This document shows, one piece after another, positions 1 through 7,918 of a stretch of 61,990 nucleotides of DNA. Made by a program: the position numbers and the translations under genes. The notes below the pieces were generated by a model, which saw only the letters and a list, made by a program, of their open reading frames with translations, was not told where the DNA came from and did not search any database. Each line of letters begins with the position of its first letter. Position 1 is the first letter of the stretch. This stretch comes from an uncultured bacterium (GTDB taxonomy: Bacteria > Verrucomicrobiota > Kiritimatiellia > RFP12 > UBA1067): contig CADCOC010000026.1 of assembly GCA_902802945.1 (NCBI GenBank), positions 1-61,990 on the forward strand. The letters run 5' to 3'.

Positions 1-857
1 TGAGCGGGTTGAAGGGGAGCGCGTGGGTGGCGGAGCATTTTGGCTCGCTCGGCTACTGGCGGCCCGTATTCGTGATTTTCGGTGCGCTCGGATTTTTCTT
101 GGGGATTGCTTTCATATTTTGCTTGAGGGATGCTAGCAGTTCTAGCAATTCTAGCGATTCTAGAACGGCTAGCGATTCTAGAAAAGAAGCCGAGTCAAGC
201 ACCAAGCCACCGCTGCTGGAGAGCGTGAAAGCCTATTTCTGCAATCCATCCGCGCTGCTAGCTACTAGCGGATTCATCGCAATCGTTTTCGTGAACAACG
301 CCTATCTCTTCTGGGCGCCGAAGTTCGTGGCGCAGAAGTTCACGGCGGAGCTGGGTGATGCCGCCGTTGCCACGGCCGGAAACGGCACAATGCTATACCA
401 CCACATCTGCGCGTTCGCGGCGATTCTCGCGGGCGGTTTCGTGACGGACGCCCTGGTGAAGAATCATCCCCGTTTCCGGCTGCTCTTCCAGAGCCTGTCG
501 CTGTTCCTCGGTGCGCCGATGCTCGTGTGGTTCGCCTTCGCGCCGGGTCTGGTCTCGACGTGGATTGCGGTGGCCGCGTACGGAGTCTTCCGCGGTTTCT
601 TCGAGGTAAACACGCATGCATCGCTATTCGACGTGATCGCGCCGAAATACCGTTCGACGGCGGTGGGCCTCTTGAACATGATTGCCTTCTTCTTCGGCGG
701 ACTTTCAGGACTGCTGATCGGGAAACTTTCCGAGGCGAGCGGCGTGCGCGGGTTCGAGACAGGCTTCGCGCTAATGGGCGGCGTTTACGCGCTCGCCGGC
801 GTGCTCATGCTCATCTCGTTCTTCTTCACTTTCCGCCGCGACCGCGTGGTGGAATGA
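1..857 (+). CDS. MFS-family transporter, C-terminal part (5' end outside window)
   Basis: This is the downstream part of a major facilitator superfamily permease. The frame is open to the left edge (first full codon at base 3), so the TTG at 9 is not a credible start. The visible part carries a WRPVF segment followed by a hydrophobic helix, a hydrophilic central loop, then about six further membrane helices, as expected for the second half of a 12-helix carrier. It ends at the TGA at 855-857. The central loop is Ser/Asp-rich and is encoded by a 9-base CTAG-containing repeat, described separately. The substrate cannot be read from the sequence. A sugar or sugar-acid role would fit the carbohydrate genes downstream, but that is inference. 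Confidence 0.8.
   Translation, partial: SGLKGSAWVAEHFGSLGYWRPVFVIFGALGFFLGIAFIFCLRDASSSSNSSDSRTASDSRKEAESSTKPPLLESVKAYFCNPSALLATSGFIAIVFVNNAYLFWAPKFVAQKFTAELGDAAVATAGNGTMLYHHICAFAAILAGGFVTDALVKNHPRFRLLFQSLSLFLGAPMLVWFAFAPGLVSTWIAVAAYGVFRGFFEVNTHASLFDVIAPKYRSTAVGLLNMIAFFFGGLSGLLIGKLSEASGVRGFETGFALMGGVYALAGVLMLISFFFTFRRDRVVE
133..181 (+). repeat. In-frame 9-base tandem repeat with phased CTAG
   Basis: CTAG occurs at 133, 142, 151, 160, 169 and 178, exactly every 9 bases, within a degenerate CTAGCGATT-like unit. It encodes a Ser/Asn/Asp/Arg-rich stretch in the cytoplasmic loop of the MFS transporter. Two more CTAG tetramers lie at 258 and 265, out of phase. Confidence 0.85.
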
Positions 858-913
858 ACCGGGAAGCGCGAAACTGGTAGTGGTGGTATTTGGCAACCGA
901 TCTGAGCCAAAAT

Positions 914-923
914 GTGATATACT
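914..923 (+). promoter_or_regulatory. Probable promoter -10 (TATACT) of the oxidoreductase operon
   Basis: TGTGATATACT places a TATACT hexamer at 918-923, 25 bases before the ATG at 949. The same TGATATACT string occurs on the minus strand upstream of the GHMP kinase near 55627-55635. No clear -35 is visible. Confidence 0.5.
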
Positions 924-948
924 ATTCGTCACCGAGGAAGGTGTAAAT

Positions 949-1179
949 ATGGAAGAGAAAACAGAGGGTGCGTTGCCGCGCCCAGAAATCGAGGAGGACA
1001 GCTGCAAGGGCTGCGGACGCTGCGTTGCGGCGTGTCCGAAGAAATGCCTGTCGATTCAGGAACACATGAACCGGATGGGAATACGTCCGGTGGGATACGT
1101 GGGCACCGGGTGCATCGGCTGCGCGATGTGCTTCTACAACTGTCCGGAGCCGTATGCGATCAAGGTGGTGAAGCCATGA
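949..1179 (+). CDS. 2-oxoacid:ferredoxin oxidoreductase delta subunit (2[4Fe-4S] ferredoxin)
   Basis: A 76-residue ferredoxin with two complete four-cysteine clusters, CKGCGRCVAACP and CIGCAMCFYNCP. It passes electrons between the thiamine-diphosphate catalytic subunits and external ferredoxin. The ATG at 949 is chosen over an upstream GTG at 880 because GAGGAAGG at 934-941 sits 7 bases in front of it and the upstream extension has no ferredoxin features. Its TGA overlaps the ATG of the alpha subunit (ATGA at 1176-1179), which indicates translational coupling. Gene order delta, alpha, beta-gamma is that of the VorDBAC/KorDABC family of 2-oxoacid oxidoreductases. Confidence 0.9.
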   Translation: MEEKTEGALPRPEIEEDSCKGCGRCVAACPKKCLSIQEHMNRMGIRPVGYVGTGCIGCAMCFYNCPEPYAIKVVKP

Positions 1180-2237
1180 CTAAATTTGTGAAGAGCAACG
1201 AGGCCGTGGTGATGGGCGCGCTCTATGCGGGGTGCGACCTCTACTTCGGCTATCCGATCACCCCGGCGAGCGAGATCGCCCACGGGGCGGCGAAGTGGTT
1301 CCCGATGCTCGGCCGCACGTTCGTGCAGGCGGAGTGCGAGACCGCGTCCGTCAACATGATGTTCGGCGCGGCCGGCGCGGGCAAGCTGTGCATGACCGCG
1401 ACGAGCGGCCCCGGCTTCTCCCTCATGCAGGAGGGCATCTCCTACCTCGCGGGCGCGGAGCTGCCCGCCGTGATCGTGGACGTCAACCGGGCCGGCCCCG
1501 GACTCGGCAACGTCTATCCCGAGCAGAGTGACTACACGCCGGCCGTGAAGGGCGGCGGACACGGCAACTACCAGACGTTCACGCTCGCCCCGGCGAGCGC
1601 GCAGGAGATGTGCGACTTCACCATCAAGGCGTTCCAGATGGCCGCCAAGTGGCGCACGCCGGCGGTCGTCTTTGCGGACGGTCTGCAGGGCCAGATGATG
1701 GAAGCCGTGGAGCTGCCGGACGCGGAGCTGCCGCGTCCCGACTTCTCCGAGTGGGCCGCGCAGGGCGAACCCGCGACGCGCCGGAACCTCGTGAAGTCCA
1801 TCTTCCTCGACGCCGCCGCGCAGGAGGTGTTCAACGAGCATCTCCAGCGCAAGTACGAGGACATGGCCGCCGACGCGATGGCGGAAACCTACCTTGCCGC
1901 CGACGCGGAGCTGATCATCGTGGCGTTCGGCATTGCGAGCCGCGTGGCGCGCACCACGGCGGAGACGCTGCGCCGCAAGGGACTGAAAGTGGGCGTGTTC
2001 CGTCCGATCACCCTCAACCCGTTCCCGCGCGAACGGCTCGCCGCCGCCGCGAAGGGGCGCAAGATCATGACGATCGAGCTGGACGCCGGACAGTTCGCCG
2101 ACGACGTGCGCCTCAACCTCGCGAAGGCGGGCCTCGGCGCGGAGGCAGCTAACGTGATGATGATCCACCGCATGGGCGGTCAGGTTGTGACCGTCGACGA
2201 CGCCGTGAAAGCTGCAAAGATGATCTTGGGGAAGTGA
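1176..2237 (+). CDS. vorB: 2-oxoacid:ferredoxin oxidoreductase alpha subunit (VorB/KorA type)
   Basis: The protein has 353 residues and starts NEAVVMGALYAGCDLYFGYP, the N-terminal pyrimidine-binding domain of the POR/VOR/KOR superfamily. A CMTATSGPG motif follows, and the C-terminal transketolase-like domain (around residues 240-353) closes it. With the beta-gamma protein downstream it oxidatively decarboxylates a 2-oxoacid to the acyl-CoA and reduces ferredoxin, in the cytoplasm. The ATG at 1176 overlaps the delta-subunit stop; the frame is open further upstream to 1032, but that extension only shadows the ferredoxin gene. Branched-chain 2-oxoacids (VOR) or 2-oxoglutarate (KOR) are both possible substrates; sequence alone does not decide. 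Confidence 0.9.
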   Translation: MTKFVKSNEAVVMGALYAGCDLYFGYPITPASEIAHGAAKWFPMLGRTFVQAECETASVNMMFGAAGAGKLCMTATSGPGFSLMQEGISYLAGAELPAVIVDVNRAGPGLGNVYPEQSDYTPAVKGGGHGNYQTFTLAPASAQEMCDFTIKAFQMAAKWRTPAVVFADGLQGQMMEAVELPDAELPRPDFSEWAAQGEPATRRNLVKSIFLDAAAQEVFNEHLQRKYEDMAADAMAETYLAADAELIIVAFGIASRVARTTAETLRRKGLKVGVFRPITLNPFPRERLAAAAKGRKIMTIELDAGQFADDVRLNLAKAGLGAEAANVMMIHRMGGQVVTVDDAVKAAKMILGK

Positions 2238-2238
2238 C

Positions 2239-3687
2239 ATGAAGACGATTGAGCAAAAAGGAATGTACCAGAAGTTCCCGCGGAGCGGGAAGGATACGCG
2301 CGTGACGCACTACTGCGCCGGGTGCGGACACGGCATCGTGAACAAACTCGTGGCCGAATGCTGTGCCGAGATGGGTTTGCAGGACCAGACGATCTTCGTC
2401 GACCCCGTCGGCTGTGGCGTGTTCACCTACTACTACTGGGACGCGGCGCACATCTCCGCCGCCCACGGTCGCGCCTCGGCCGCCGCGACGGGCGTGAGCC
2501 GGGCTCGCCCCGACGCCGTCACGATCGCCTACCAGGGCGACGGCGACCTCGGCGCGATCGGCTTCAACAACGCCTTCCAGGCCGCCTCCCGCGGCGAGAA
2601 GTTCGGCTGCATCTTCATCAACAACTCCCTCTACGGCATGACCGGCGGACAGATGGCCCCCACCACGCTGGAGGGCGAGAAGACCACCACCACGCCGTTC
2701 GGACGCGATCCGGCCCTTACGGGCCACCCGCTCCACGTGTGCGAGGTGTTCAACCAGCTCCAGGCACCCGTCTACATCGCGCGCGTCTCGGTGGCCGATA
2801 CGAAGCGCATCATGCAGTGCAAGCAGGCAATCAAACGCCTCTTCGAAATCCAGCGCGACCACAAGGGCTACGCGCTCCTCGAAATCCTCGCGCCGTGTCC
2901 CACCAACTTCCGCATGGACCCGCTCAAGGCGGCCGAGTTCTGCAAGAACGAGATGGAGGCCGAGTTCCCGCTTGGCACCTTCCGCGACGTGGATAAGGGC
3001 GTGACGCCTGAGGCAATTGGCGCGCAGCACCAGGCCAGCGCCGCACTGGAAGTGAAGTCCGTGCCGCAGGTCGCCTCGTGCGCGGAGCTGTTCGGCGTGT
3101 CGGACGGCGTGGACGCGCCGCCGGCGGAGGACGATCCCTCCGTGCCGGAGCGCCGCTTCAAGTTCGCGGGCTACGGCGGGCAGGGAATTCTCTCGCTCGG
3201 CATCTGCGTGGCGGAGGCCGCGCGTCTTGAAAAGCGCCATACGCTGTGGTTCCCGTCCTACGGACCGGAACAGCGCGGCGGGTCGGCGTCCTGCTCGGTG
3301 GTCGTGAGCGGCACGCCCATCGGTTCGCCCACGGTGGAGCATCCCGACGTGCTCGTGTGCATGAACCAGCCGTCGTACGAGCGGTTCGTGGGCGATGTGA
3401 AGAAGGGCGGCATCGTGATTGTGGACGCCTCCGTGCCGATTACGAAGCAGCCGCCCGAAGGCGTGAAGCTCTATCAGGTGCCCGCCATCCAGATGGCAGA
3501 GGACTTCGGCGTGCCCAAGGCCGCCAACACGATGATGCTCGCCGCACTTCGCGCGTTCAAGGCCACCGGCCTCGACGACGCGCACCTTGAGACGGCGCTC
3601 TGCGCGAGCTTCAAGAAGAAACCTCAGCTTGTAGAGAAGAACCGCGATCTCCTCCATCGTGCGGAGGCCGCGCTTCTGAACAACTGA
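2239..3687 (+). CDS. 2-oxoacid:ferredoxin oxidoreductase, fused beta and gamma subunits
   Basis: This 482-residue protein is a natural fusion. Residues 1 to about 250 are the thiamine-diphosphate-binding beta subunit, with HYCAGCGHG near the start and the TPP/Mg signature GDGDLGAIGFNN. A linker of about 60 residues rich in Ala, Glu and Pro follows. From about residue 308 (RRFKFAGYGGQGILSLG) to the end is the gamma domain, whose SYGPEQRGG motif is typical of the CoA-binding subunit. In many organisms these are two genes. It starts one base after the alpha-subunit stop. The pathway is ferredoxin-linked fermentation of 2-oxoacids in an anaerobe. Confidence 0.92.
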   Translation: MKTIEQKGMYQKFPRSGKDTRVTHYCAGCGHGIVNKLVAECCAEMGLQDQTIFVDPVGCGVFTYYYWDAAHISAAHGRASAAATGVSRARPDAVTIAYQGDGDLGAIGFNNAFQAASRGEKFGCIFINNSLYGMTGGQMAPTTLEGEKTTTTPFGRDPALTGHPLHVCEVFNQLQAPVYIARVSVADTKRIMQCKQAIKRLFEIQRDHKGYALLEILAPCPTNFRMDPLKAAEFCKNEMEAEFPLGTFRDVDKGVTPEAIGAQHQASAALEVKSVPQVASCAELFGVSDGVDAPPAEDDPSVPERRFKFAGYGGQGILSLGICVAEAARLEKRHTLWFPSYGPEQRGGSASCSVVVSGTPIGSPTVEHPDVLVCMNQPSYERFVGDVKKGGIVIVDASVPITKQPPEGVKLYQVPAIQMAEDFGVPKAANTMMLAALRAFKATGLDDAHLETALCASFKKKPQLVEKNRDLLHRAEAALLNN

Positions 3688-3716
3688 ACAACGCAAACCA
3701 AGAAAGGAACCCGACA

Positions 3717-4238
3717 ATGAAAAGTCCCCTGAACATCCTCTCCGCCCTTGCGCTCGCCTCTGCGGCGCTGACGGTTCTCCCTGCCTGCAAGGCCGTTCCT
3801 AAGGACGCCACGCCTGCGGAGCCGACCCCTGCGGTGGCTGAGGCTCCTGCCGAGACGAGCCACACCTGGTTCGCGAAGAAGGGCCAACGCCGCCGTGCGA
3901 AGGCAGCGACGCCCGCGCCGACCGCAGTGGCCGAGCCGGTCGACACCGAACTCCAGACCGTGATCGTGACGGGCTATTGCAGCTGCCCGAAGTGCTGCGG
4001 CGCAAAAGCCGGCGGTCTCACGGCGACCGGCACGAAGGCCCAGCTCGGCACGATTGCGGCTGATCCGTCAATTTTCCCGTTCGGCACGCAGCTGAACGTT
4101 CCCGGGTACGGCGAGGGCGTGGTGGAGGATACCGGCTCCCGCGTGAAGGGTTTCCACATCGACGTGTGGTTCCCGACCCACGCCCAGGCGCAGGCCTGGG
4201 GTAGCCGCGAGATGTACGTGGCACAGCCGTCCCGGTAA
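3717..4238 (+). CDS. Lipoprotein with 3D domain (MltA C-terminal-like)
   Basis: The 173-residue protein has a signal peptide ending in a lipobox (VLPAC, Cys24), so it should be an envelope lipoprotein. An Ala/Pro/Glu-rich spacer of about 50 residues follows, then a 3D domain in the C-terminal 100 residues: TGTKAQLGTIAADPSIFPFG and DTGSRVKGFHIDVWF carry the aspartates that name the domain. 3D domains occur in lytic transglycosylases and resuscitation-like factors that cut peptidoglycan. A CSCPKCC cysteine cluster just before the domain is unusual for a periplasmic protein. AGAAAGGAA lies upstream of the ATG. It is co-oriented with, but not clearly in the operon of, the oxidoreductase genes. 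Confidence 0.8.
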   Translation: MKSPLNILSALALASAALTVLPACKAVPKDATPAEPTPAVAEAPAETSHTWFAKKGQRRRAKAATPAPTAVAEPVDTELQTVIVTGYCSCPKCCGAKAGGLTATGTKAQLGTIAADPSIFPFGTQLNVPGYGEGVVEDTGSRVKGFHIDVWFPTHAQAQAWGSREMYVAQPSR

Positions 4239-4290
4239 GGGAAAACGCGCGGTCGCACCGGTCTGGCAGGAACAACACGAGGAGAATCAC

Positions 4291-6570
4291 ATGAACGAGA
4301 AAATCATGCTGGCGGCGCTGGCCGCCTGTCTCGCCGGATTCGCCGGTGCGGCCAACGGGAGGGCCGCGCTTGTCGCGGCCAATAAGGGGGACGACTTCCT
4401 TCTCCAGACAAAATCGACCGCCCTCGCCCTCCGCCGCGAAAACGGCGCGTGGAACGTGGCCCACTACGGCGCGCGTGTGGAGTCGGCGGCAGACGTCGCG
4501 GCCCTCGCGTGGAACCGCTGGACGGGCGGACACAAGTACGAGCAGCGGCGTCCGGCCGCCTACGCGGCCTACGGCGGTGATCGTGTAAACGGCTATAGTT
4601 TCAACAAGTGGGGCGGCTTGCAGGTGACGCACGCGGACGGCAACCTCTCGCTCACCCTCGTGGGCGAGGAGGCCCGGACCGTCCCCGACGCGCCGGGCGT
4701 CACGCACCTCGTGCTGAAGCAGCGCGACAGCGTCCATCCGTTCTTCGTCACGCAGCATTTCCGCGCCTTCGAGGCGTGCGACGTGATCGAGACGTGGGTG
4801 GAGCTGGAGAACGGCGAGAAGGGCGCAGTGCGGCTCGGCCGCATGGACTCCTTCGCGATGGACTTCCCGCTCCTCGCGGACGCGTTCCGGTTCCAGTACG
4901 CGACGGGACAGTGGGGCGTCGAGGCGCAGCTGCGCGAGACGCCCGTCGAACGCGGGCAGACCGTCACGATCGGCTCCCGAAGCGGCGTGCGCGACGCTTT
5001 CGGTAACAACGCGAGCTTCATGCTCACCGTCGGCGCGGCGTCCACCGAGACGACCGGGCGCGTGATCGGCGGCGTCCTCTGCTGGTCCGGTACCTGGAAC
5101 ATCAGCGTGCAGCGCGATCCGTGCGACTTCGTCGAGATTCGCGCGGGGGCGGACACCTCCGCCGGCGCATACGTGCTCGACGCGGGCAAGTCAATCACGC
5201 TTCCGAAGTTCGCGTTCACCTACTCCGATTCGGGCAAGGGCCAGGTTTCCCGCAACATCCACCGCTGGGCGCGCGACTGGCAGATGCCCGCCGGACACAA
5301 GCTGCGCCCCGTGCTGCTCAACAGCTGGGAAGGCAGCTACTTCAGCTTCACCGAACAGGTGCTGCACGACATGATGGACGGCGTGAAGGAAATGGGCGGC
5401 GAACTGTTCGTCCTGGATGACGGCTGGTTCGGTACGGGCAAGTACGCACGCGACAACGTCCATCGCGACAAGGTTGGCCTCGGCGACTGGGTGGTGAATC
5501 CCGAGAAACTGCCGAACGGCCTCGTGGGCCTCAGCGACGAGGCGAAGAAGCGCGGACTCAAGTTCGGCTTCTGGGTGGAGCCCGAGATGGTGAACACCAA
5601 CAGCTGGATTTTCGAGGCGCATCCCGACTGGGTGATCCGCGAGGAGGGGCGTCCCGTGAACGTGGGGCGCGGCGGTTCGCAGACCGTGCTTGACTACTCC
5701 AACCCGGCCGTGCGCGACAACATCTTCGGCCAGCTCGACGCACTCTACGCGAAGATCCCCGACCTTTCCTACATCAAGTGGGACGCGAACGCCGACTTCT
5801 TCAACATGGGCTCCACCTATCTCGACGCGGCGCACCAGGCGAACCTGCCGTTCGACTACACCGTGGGCCTCTACGACCTGCTCGCGAAGCTCCGCGCCAA
5901 GTATCCGCAGGTGGACATCCAGGCCTGTTCCTCCGGCGGCGGGCGCGTGGACTACGGTTTCCTGCGCTATGCGGACGAGGTCTGGGCCTCGGACGACACC
6001 GATGCGCGCGAGCGCGTGTTCATCCAGTGGGGCGAAGGCCAGTTCTTCCCCGCCTGCGCGATTGCCGCACATGTGACGGACGTGCCGAATCACCAGACCA
6101 AGCGCATCACGCCGCTCAAGTTCCGCTTCGACGTGGCGATGAGCGCGCGCCTCGGCTTCGAGCTGCATCCGAAGAACATGTCCGCCGAGGACCTCGCCTT
6201 CGCGAAGAAGTGCGTCTCCGCCTACAAGCGCATCCGCCCGACCGTGCAGCAGGGCGACCTCTACCGCCTCGTCTCGCCCTACGGCAACAAGTATGCGTCG
6301 CTCATGTACGTGAACGGCGACGCCTCGCACGCGGTCGTGTTCCTCTGGGGACTCGCGCGCGGCGTGATGAGCGACTACGTGCCGCCGCTCGCGTTGCAGG
6401 GCCTCGACGCAGGCAAATCGTATACGGTGAAGGAGATCAATGTCGTCAAGGACAAGCACAGCCGCGTGAACGGCAAGACGCTGAGCGGCAAGACGCTCAT
6501 GGCGATGGGCTTGCCCGTGCGTCTGCGCGGCGACTACGACTCCGCCGTGTTTGAACTGACCGCAAAGTGA
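4291..6570 (+). CDS. Secreted GH36 alpha-galactosidase
   Basis: The 759-residue enzyme hydrolyses terminal alpha-galactosides such as melibiose, raffinose or mucin and blood-group galactose. It has an N-terminal signal peptide ending around the AGAANG segment, a beta-sandwich N-terminal region, then the (beta/alpha)8 barrel. The nucleophile is Asp498 in the YIKWDAN motif and the acid/base is Asp568 in WASDDTDAR. The 70-residue spacing between them equals that of well-studied GH36 enzymes. The substrate-pocket segments LLNSWEG and FVLDDGWFG are also present. GAGGAG at 4279-4284 precedes the ATG. Its position next to sialic acid genes suggests host or dietary glycan foraging. Confidence 0.93.
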   Translation: MNEKIMLAALAACLAGFAGAANGRAALVAANKGDDFLLQTKSTALALRRENGAWNVAHYGARVESAADVAALAWNRWTGGHKYEQRRPAAYAAYGGDRVNGYSFNKWGGLQVTHADGNLSLTLVGEEARTVPDAPGVTHLVLKQRDSVHPFFVTQHFRAFEACDVIETWVELENGEKGAVRLGRMDSFAMDFPLLADAFRFQYATGQWGVEAQLRETPVERGQTVTIGSRSGVRDAFGNNASFMLTVGAASTETTGRVIGGVLCWSGTWNISVQRDPCDFVEIRAGADTSAGAYVLDAGKSITLPKFAFTYSDSGKGQVSRNIHRWARDWQMPAGHKLRPVLLNSWEGSYFSFTEQVLHDMMDGVKEMGGELFVLDDGWFGTGKYARDNVHRDKVGLGDWVVNPEKLPNGLVGLSDEAKKRGLKFGFWVEPEMVNTNSWIFEAHPDWVIREEGRPVNVGRGGSQTVLDYSNPAVRDNIFGQLDALYAKIPDLSYIKWDANADFFNMGSTYLDAAHQANLPFDYTVGLYDLLAKLRAKYPQVDIQACSSGGGRVDYGFLRYADEVWASDDTDARERVFIQWGEGQFFPACAIAAHVTDVPNHQTKRITPLKFRFDVAMSARLGFELHPKNMSAEDLAFAKKCVSAYKRIRPTVQQGDLYRLVSPYGNKYASLMYVNGDASHAVVFLWGLARGVMSDYVPPLALQGLDAGKSYTVKEINVVKDKHSRVNGKTLSGKTLMAMGLPVRLRGDYDSAVFELTAK

Positions 6571-6589
6571 AGAAGGGAAGGGGAACGAG

Positions 6590-7147
6590 ATGGAACAGAC
6601 TGTCCTAAGGTACTTGAAAGTGATCGGGTCGTGGCGCGACGTGGCGGACGCCGCACGCACCACAATCCGCATGGGCGCAGGCACGAAGGAGCCGACGTCC
6701 GCATGGAAGCGCCGGATTCTCCTTGCGGAACACTCGCCGATCCGCAAGCTACTCGTGTCGTGGAAGTGGGGCAACCTGCCCTACTGGGTGAGCGTCCACT
6801 TCGTGCGCCACAAGTACGGGATCGAGCATTTCGTCTCCACGCAGCGCACGGACCGCACGGGCGAGGACCGCACGGTGAAGCAGCAGGACGCGCCCGTGGA
6901 GCACGAGTGCTTTGCGAACGCGGCCGAGCTGATGTTCATCAGCCGCCGCCGTCTCTGTTCGCAGGCGTCGCCCGAGACGCGCGCCGCGTGGAAGATGGTG
7001 ATCGACGCGCTCGCGGAGAAGGAGCCGGAACTCGCCTCGTGCTGCGTGCCCGAGTGCGTGTACCGCGGGTTCTGTCCCGAATTCAAGAGCTGCGGCTATG
7101 TCGACACGCCCGCCTACGCGGAAGCCGTGAAGCGCTATCGCGGGTAA
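6590..7147 (+). CDS. ThyX-type flavin-dependent thymidylate synthase family protein
   Basis: ThyX converts dUMP to dTMP using FAD, NADPH and methylenetetrahydrofolate. This 185-residue protein has the family's signature RHR-x7-S in the form RHK-x7-S (Arg73-His74-Lys75 to Ser83, then TQRTDR), and a preceding EHSPIRKLL segment that matches the usual HxS-x-x-E helix. The N-terminal two-thirds therefore looks like a ThyX fold. The C-terminal third lacks the usual ThyX ending and instead has a Cys-rich stretch (ASCCVPECVYRGFC and KSC). It starts 19 bases after the galactosidase stop. Enzymatic activity is plausible; a divergent subfamily with a metal-binding tail is an alternative. Confidence 0.7.
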   Translation: MEQTVLRYLKVIGSWRDVADAARTTIRMGAGTKEPTSAWKRRILLAEHSPIRKLLVSWKWGNLPYWVSVHFVRHKYGIEHFVSTQRTDRTGEDRTVKQQDAPVEHECFANAAELMFISRRRLCSQASPETRAAWKMVIDALAEKEPELASCCVPECVYRGFCPEFKSCGYVDTPAYAEAVKRYRG

Positions 7148-7153
7148 TAGACG

Positions 7154-7894
7154 GTGGAAGAGCGCCTCCAGAACGTGCTGTCGCACCGCGGGGTGGCCTC
7201 GCGCCGCCACGCGGCGGAGATCATCGCCGCCGGTCGCGTGACGGTGGACGGACGCGTCGTCACGGAACCCGGCGCGCGCGTGGACCCCGCGGCGGTGCGC
7301 ATCACAGTGGACGGTCGGCCTCTCGACGTGGTCGAGGAGACGACGCGCACGATCATGATGTACAAGCCGGCAGGCGTTCTTTCCACGCTCTCCGACCCGT
7401 TCGGCGGGCGTACCGTGGCGGATCTCCTGCGCGGAAAGGTACGCGAGCGCCTTGTGCCGGTGGGGCGTCTTGACAAGGACAGCGAAGGACTACTCCTCCT
7501 CTCCAACGACGGCGCGCTCGTGAACCGTCTCACGCATCCGCGTTTCGAGCACGAGAAGATTTACATCGTGCGCGCGGCCGGACGCTGGAGCGACGAGAAA
7601 CTGCGCGTGCTGCGCGGTCCCGTGGAAATGCCGGACGGCTACGTGACGCGTCCCGTGCCCGTGGAGGTCGTGCGCCTCGGCGACGACAACGTACACGTGC
7701 TCTGCTTCCACCTGCGCGAAGGGCGCAAACGCCAGATTCGCTACATGTGCAGCGCGGCGCACCTCGTGGTGCTGTCGCTCAAGCGCGTCGCCATCGGCGC
7801 GCTGCGTCTGCCCGATGACCTCAAGCCAGGCGAGTGGCGCGACCTTTCATCTGCCGAGATTGAAGCGGCACAGTCTATACGGACAAAAAAGTAA
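7154..7894 (+). CDS. RluB/RsuA-family pseudouridine synthase
   Basis: The 246-residue protein converts a specific uridine of ribosomal RNA to pseudouridine. An N-terminal S4 RNA-binding domain (LSHRGVASRRHAAEIIAAG) is followed by the catalytic domain with the RsuA/RluB/E/F motif GRLDKDSEGLLLL, whose Asp is the nucleophile, and the REGRKRQIR segment near the C-terminus. The start is GTG at 7154, directly after the TAATAG of the ThyX gene; starting here gives a normal S4 N-terminus. 23S-specific RluB is more likely than 16S-specific RsuA because of length and S4 fit, but this is not certain. Confidence 0.88.
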   Translation: MEERLQNVLSHRGVASRRHAAEIIAAGRVTVDGRVVTEPGARVDPAAVRITVDGRPLDVVEETTRTIMMYKPAGVLSTLSDPFGGRTVADLLRGKVRERLVPVGRLDKDSEGLLLLSNDGALVNRLTHPRFEHEKIYIVRAAGRWSDEKLRVLRGPVEMPDGYVTRPVPVEVVRLGDDNVHVLCFHLREGRKRQIRYMCSAAHLVVLSLKRVAIGALRLPDDLKPGEWRDLSSAEIEAAQSIRTKK

Positions 7895-7918
7895 CACCCC
7901 CAAAAAGGAAACAGTACA

